Below are positions 60,651-64,000 of a stretch of DNA of 64,000 nt, in pieces (position 1 is the stretch's first letter; the number at the start of each line of letters is the position of its first letter). The position numbers and the translations under genes are program-made. Under the pieces are notes generated by a model. It saw only the letters and a list, made by a program, of their open reading frames with translations. It had not been told where the DNA came from and did not search any database. The DNA comes from Actinoplanes teichomyceticus ATCC 31121. GTDB lineage: Bacteria > Actinomycetota > Actinomycetes > Mycobacteriales > Micromonosporaceae. The DNA lies in the NCBI RefSeq assembly GCF_003711105.1, contig NZ_CP023865.1, forward strand, positions 2,206,001 through 2,270,000, written 5' to 3'.

Positions 60651-61595
60651 CGCGACGATGACGACCTTGCCGGCCGACGTTCCGGCGGCGGCCCGGGCGT
60701 GGACCGCCGGCAGCTCCGCCAGCGGCGCCCGCTCGGCCACGTCGACGCGCAGCTTGCCGGCGTCGACCAGTCCCACCAGCCGCGCCAGCTGATCGGCGTC
60801 GCTGCGGACGAACAGGTTGATGCCGCGCACGCCGCGCTCCTCATCGGCGGGGGCGGGCATCCACACCGTGGTGTTGACCAGCACCCCTCCGGAACGGACC
60901 AGGCCGACCAGCGCGGCCAGTCGCGCCGGCTCGACCGGTGCGAGGTTGAGTACGACGTCGACCGGTTCGGTCACCGCCGCGGTGACCTCGGTGGCGGTGT
61001 GGTCGATGACCCGGTCGGCGCCGGCCGCCCGGACCGACTCGCCGCTGCGCGGGCCGGCCGTGGCGATCACGTGGGCGCCGGCGTTCTTGGCCAGCTGCAC
61101 CGCGTAGCCGCCGACCGCCCCGCCCGCGCCGTTGATCAGCACCCGCTGCCCGGCGGTCAGCCCGGCGTGCTCGAAGAGCGCCTGCCACGCGGTGAGACCG
61201 ACCAGCGGGAGCGCGGCGGCATCGGCCAGCGGGATGCTCGTGGGCGCCGGGACCAGGATCTCGGCCGGCGCCACGACGTACTCCGCGGCCGCGCCGGTCC
61301 CCGTCATCGGCAGGAAGCCGACGACCTCGGCGCCGGCCTCGATGCCGGCCACACCCGCGCCGAGCGCTTCGACCCGGCCGGCGACGTCGATGCCGGGCGT
61401 GTGCGGCAGCGTCACCGGAATCGGGCCCTGCATGAACCCGCCGCGGATGTTGCCGTCGACCGGGTTGAACGACGTCGCGGTGACCCGGACCAGCACCTGC
61501 CCGGCGCCGGCGACGGGCCGCTCGACCTCCTCGTAACGCAGGACGTCCGGGTCGCCGTACTCGTGGAAACGCACTGCCTTTATCGGAACCCTCAT
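60639..61595 (-). CDS. MDR-family NADP-dependent oxidoreductase (quinone-oxidoreductase type)
   Basis: The ATG at 61595 begins VPIKAVRFHEYGDPDVLRYE, the classic start of the family; the frame extends to 61640 but enters the operator region. The 318-residue product has the substrate-domain motif PHTPGIDVAGRVEALGAG, GLTAWQALFEHAGL and the Rossmann motif VLINGAGGAVGGYAVQLAKN. No structural-Zn Cys cluster and no catalytic Cys-His pair are apparent, so a zinc-independent quinone/enone reductase is likely. Two operator-like palindromes upstream suggest a MarR- or TetR-type repressor. Confidence 0.85.
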   Translation of the reverse strand: MRVPIKAVRFHEYGDPDVLRYEEVERPVAGAGQVLVRVTATSFNPVDGNIRGGFMQGPIPVTLPHTPGIDVAGRVEALGAGVAGIEAGAEVVGFLPMTGTGAAAEYVVAPAEILVPAPTSIPLADAAALPLVGLTAWQALFEHAGLTAGQRVLINGAGGAVGGYAVQLAKNAGAHVIATAGPRSGESVRAAGADRVIDHTATEVTAAVTEPVDVVLNLAPVEPARLAALVGLVRSGGVLVNTTVWMPAPADEERGVRGINLFVRSDADQLARLVGLVDAGKLRVDVAERAPLAELPAVHARAAAGTSAGKVVIVAPAA

Positions 61596-61605
61596 CTCTC
61601 GTTGT

Positions 61606-61623
61606 TGCTTCGAACTCGAAGCA
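61606..61623. promoter_or_regulatory. Operator-like palindrome A of the oxidoreductase gene
   Basis: TGCTTCGAACTCGAAGCA: perfect 8-bp arms around AC, 11 bp upstream of the ATG. Confidence 0.65.
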
Positions 61624-61639
61624 CTCACCGAACATAGCA

Positions 61640-61657
61640 CGCTTCGAATTCAAAGCA
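61640..61657. promoter_or_regulatory. Operator-like palindrome B of the oxidoreductase gene
   Basis: CGCTTCGAATTCAAAGCA: near-palindrome with the same GCTTCGAA half as site A, centre to centre 34 bp apart (about three helical turns). Confidence 0.6.
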
Positions 61658-61738
61658 ACATGTTCGCCGGGTGTGACCGAGCCGACAGTTGGGTGCCGCC
61701 CGGTCGCCCACGGCGGCCGGCGGATGCGTTCTCCCAGC

Positions 61739-61940
61739 CGCCGGGAGAGGGAAGCGGGGAGAGGGAAGCAGAGAGCGGGGAGCCGGGAGCCGGGAGCGGG
61801 GAGCCGCGAGCGGGGAGCGGGGAGCCGGGAGCGGGGAGCCGGGAGCCGGGAGCGGGGAGCCGGGAGCCGGGAGCCGAAAGCAGGGAACGGGGAGCCGAAA
61901 GCAGGGAACGGAAAGCCGGGAAAGGCAAGCCCGGAGCGGG
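61739..61940. repeat. 7-bp tandem repeat GGGAGCC/GGGAGCG, about 25 copies
   Basis: Purine-biased heptamers with few interruptions. Because 7 is not a multiple of 3, all three forward frames remain open and read the same type of Gly/Glu/Pro/Ala/Ser repeat; these are not genes. Confidence 0.88.
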
Positions 61941-62244
61941 GTCGCCGAACACCCTGCTGATCAACGGGCACCCCGTCGACGGCACACCCGCGCGAGAACG
62001 TCCCCGGCGCCGGCCTCACGCTCTCCGACGAGGACGTCGCCGAACCGCACCGGATCGGCCGGTGGGTGAGGGTCGACGCGCGGTGGCCAGGTCGTTGATC
62101 TGCGGCCAACCGGCTTTTCGTGCGCGATAATCGGAATACAACAGAGCTGTCCAGCCCCGGGGCGGTGGGGACAGGCCGCGCTGTGGCGCGGGAGCGGGTA
62201 GCTTCCGGACAGCACCTGGATCGGGCATCCAGAGTGGTGGCGAC

Positions 62245-63354
62245 ATGCGCGTTCTTTTCCTCTCCACCGCGGGGTTCGGCACGGTGTCCCCCCTCGTCCC
62301 GCTGACCTGGGCGTTTCGCGCCGCCGGGCACGATGTCCTGGTCGGCACCTTCGGGGAGGGCTTCGTCGCCGGGCACGCCGGACTGCCGATCGCCGACATC
62401 GCCCCCGGATTCCGGATGGAGGACTACGTCGGCGGGGTCATCGCCGCCGATCCGACCCACCTGCGGCAGGGGCGTGCGGCGGCCCGCCGGCGGGACATGG
62501 AGTTCGTGGTGGCCCTGTTCGAGGGCGTGAACCGCCGGCTGCTGGCGAACGCCACCCGCCTGGCCCGCACGTGGCGTCCCGACCTGGTGGTCCACGAGGA
62601 GATGGCGGCGATGGGGCCGCTGGTCGCCGCCGCGATCGATGTGCCGGCGGTACGCGTGAGTGTCACGTTCGGCGACGGTCTGGCGATGCAGCGGTCGTTC
62701 GCCCGGCGGCTGGCCGATCTCCACGAGGGCCCGCGCCGCCCGGGCGGCGGGCTCTCGCTGATCCTCCCGCCGCCCAGCATGTTGGTCGAACCGGGCGGGT
62801 GGCCCATGCGGTTCGTGGCCTACAGCGGCGGAGGGGTACGCCCCGACTGGCTGGCCGAGCGCCCCCGGTGTCGCCGGGTCGCGGTCACCGTCGGCACGGT
62901 GACGCCCACCCTGCTCGGTCCGGATCTGATGCTGCGCATGGTCGGCGCCGCGCGCGACGTGGACGCGGAGTTCGTGCTGGCGCTCGGCGGCGCCCCGGTC
63001 GACAGCTTCGGCCCCCTGCCGCCCAATGTGCGCGCCGCCGCGTGGCTGCCGCTCGACATCGTGCTGACCACCTGTGACGCCATTGTGCACCACGGCGGGG
63101 CGAACACCGCGATGGCCGCGCTCGACGCCGGCGTTCCGCAACTGGTGCTGCCGGACTTCGCCGATCGCTTCATCACGGCGGACGCGATCTGTGCCCGGGG
63201 CGCCGGGCTGTCGGCCGAACCGGCGGACCTGACCGCCGCGCTGCTCGATCAGCTGCTGTCCGACGGTGCCCTGCGGGCCGCCGCCCGTGACGTGCGCACC
63301 GAGATCCGGCAGCTGCCCACCCCGGCGGAGATCGTCGGCCGCCTGACTCGGTGA
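62245..63354 (+). CDS. GT1-family (UGT-like) glycosyltransferase
   Basis: The 369-residue product has MRVLFLSTAGFGTVSPLVPL at the N-terminus, a mid region with DLVVHEEMAAMGPLVAAAID, and the donor-binding motif HHGGANTAMAALDAGVPQLV. This is the EryCIII/DUF1205-like plan of actinobacterial macrolide glycosyltransferases. The C-terminal part is short. No sugar-biosynthesis genes are adjacent, so the acceptor is unknown; it may detoxify or modify a lipid or antibiotic. The ribosome site is weak (GTGGTGG). Confidence 0.8.
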   Translation: MRVLFLSTAGFGTVSPLVPLTWAFRAAGHDVLVGTFGEGFVAGHAGLPIADIAPGFRMEDYVGGVIAADPTHLRQGRAAARRRDMEFVVALFEGVNRRLLANATRLARTWRPDLVVHEEMAAMGPLVAAAIDVPAVRVSVTFGDGLAMQRSFARRLADLHEGPRRPGGGLSLILPPPSMLVEPGGWPMRFVAYSGGGVRPDWLAERPRCRRVAVTVGTVTPTLLGPDLMLRMVGAARDVDAEFVLALGGAPVDSFGPLPPNVRAAAWLPLDIVLTTCDAIVHHGGANTAMAALDAGVPQLVLPDFADRFITADAICARGAGLSAEPADLTAALLDQLLSDGALRAAARDVRTEIRQLPTPAEIVGRLTR

Positions 63355-63400
63355 CCGGCCGTACGCAGCTCGAAGATCGTTCAGGATGTGAACTTAGCCG

Positions 63401-63430
63401 TTGACTGGCGTGCACCGGCATGGCTAGTCT
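63401..63430 (+). promoter_or_regulatory. Candidate sigma-70-type promoter for the terminal GH43 gene
   Basis: TTGACT, an 18-bp spacer and TAGTCT; about 160 bp before the GTG start. Confidence 0.4.
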
Positions 63431-63588
63431 TCGGTGACTGTCGATCTATGCCTGGGGTGGCTCCACGGGTGGCCGGCAGAGGTGGAGCACCGCGGCCCGC
63501 CCACCGCCGCACCGCTGCCGGCCGCGTCCCGCGAGACGTCGCCGACGGCACGCCGACCGGCGCGATCAACGGCGGAGAGGGAACCGAC

Positions 63589-64000
63589 GTGCAGAGCACC
63601 AACCCCGTGCTGCCGGGATTCCACCCGGACCCGAGCGTCTGCCGGGTGGGCGGCGACTACTACCTCGCCTGCTCCAGCTTCGAGTACTTCCCCGGCATCC
63701 CGATCTTCCACAGCCGTGATCTCGTGCACTGGCGGCAGATCGGCAACGCGCTGGAGCGCCCCAGCCAGCTGCGCCTGCCGCCGGGCACCCGGTCGTCCGG
63801 CGGGATCTACGCGCCGACCCTGCGCCATCACGCCGGCCGCTTCCATCTGATCGTGACGAACGTCAGCGACGGCGGGAACCGGCTCTACACCGCCACCGAC
63901 GCGGCCGGGCCGTGGTCCGACCCGATCCCGCTGCCCGGGGTGCCCGGCATCGACCCCGATCTGGCCTGGGACGACGAGGGCAACTGCTGGTGCACGGTCG
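63589..64000 (+). CDS. GH43-family beta-xylosidase/arabinofuranosidase, 3' end beyond the window
   Basis: The GTG at 63589 follows GGAGAGGGAACCGAC. The visible 137 residues start STNPVLPGFHPDPSVCRVG, which carries the catalytic Asp region, then DYYLACSSFEYFPGIPIFHS and SSGGIYAPTLRHHAGRFHLI. The IDPDLAWDDEGN segment carries the pKa-modulating Asp. This is the XynB-like (subfamily 10-14) opening and is predicted to be cytoplasmic (no signal peptide), unlike the secreted GH43 at 21461. It may use imported xylo- or arabino-oligosaccharides. The end of the gene is cut. Confidence 0.88.
   Translation, partial: MQSTNPVLPGFHPDPSVCRVGGDYYLACSSFEYFPGIPIFHSRDLVHWRQIGNALERPSQLRLPPGTRSSGGIYAPTLRHHAGRFHLIVTNVSDGGNRLYTATDAAGPWSDPIPLPGVPGIDPDLAWDDEGNCWCTV

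Larger units (their letters stand above)
61596..62244. other. Intergenic region with operators, heptamer repeat and possible gene relic
   Basis: A 649-bp divergent region. The left part holds the operator pair of the oxidoreductase, the middle the GGGAGCx array, and the right part a short frame ending ENVPGAGLTLSDEDVAEPHR (61992-62098) that looks like protein but has no start or length. Confidence 0.5.

Noticed and set aside
61660..62130. Three overlapping frames through the heptamer array
   Set aside because: The frame openness is a consequence of the 7-bp repeat, not coding selection.

Overview
This is a very GC-rich stretch with strong third-position G/C bias and frequent GTG and TTG starts. 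It also carries secreted ricin-lectin/CBM glycosidases, WXG100/EccC genes and an RHS toxin gene. That combination suggests a mycelial, saprophytic actinobacterium, most likely Micromonosporaceae (Actinoplanes-like). The taxonomic guess is inference. I saw no rRNA, tRNA or CRISPR array.

Layout. (1) 1-8.7 kb: a LuxR/LAL regulator cut by the left edge, two related small proteins facing each other, a run of small membrane or stress proteins (DUF1269, BrkB/YihY, DUF7144, HdeD), and a secreted S37-type tripeptidyl peptidase. (2) 8.8-21.3 kb: a type VII secretion-associated island. It holds a 1524-residue RHS protein whose C-terminal tip looks like a cholera-toxin-like ADP-ribosyltransferase, a coupled SseB-like gene, two WXG100-type genes flanking an unknown gene, a three-ATPase EccC, and a LysM-like membrane protein. 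EccB, EccD, EccE and mycosin are not in the window. (3) 21.4-24.8 kb: GH43 and GH64 secreted glycosidases with ricin-lectin tails. (4) 24.8-38.4 kb: an orphan hybrid histidine kinase, a KhtT/KhtU-like K+/H+ antiporter pair, a copper-amine-oxidase-like gene with a small secreted partner and a DUF305 gene, an M14 carboxypeptidase, a methyltransferase, an L,D-transpeptidase and an APH-like/AAA fusion. (5) 38.6-51.5 kb: a universal-stress-protein island with eight Usp genes (one apparently frameshifted), DUF1876, SHOCT-like and SPW proteins, and a P1B-5 metal ATPase with a hemerythrin tail. This gene content resembles dormancy/hypoxia (DosR-type) gene sets, though I found no clean DosR box. (6) 51.5-64 kb: a decayed VOC gene, GH3-FN3-CBM2, a Cip1-like secreted protein, GH127, a CocE/NonD hydrolase, an MDR oxidoreductase, a GT1 glycosyltransferase and the start of a second GH43.

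How they fit together. The glycosidases would attack beta-glucans and arabinan/arabinoxylan. Operator-like palindromes of LacI type precede several of them: TGGGAGCGCTCCCA or close variants at GH64, GH3 and the Cip1-like gene, and TGTTAGCGATAACA types at GH127. This suggests substrate-induced control by at least two LacI regulators that are not in the window. The Usp island, P1B-5 pump, K+/H+ antiporter and small membrane proteins look like a stress/quiescence block. Intergenic spaces from 42 to 62 kb are unusually rich in minisatellites (unit lengths of about 7, 18-20, 23, 45, 52 and 64 bp). Convergent gene ends are marked by strong hairpins, including a perfect 54-bp palindrome at the EccC 3' end.
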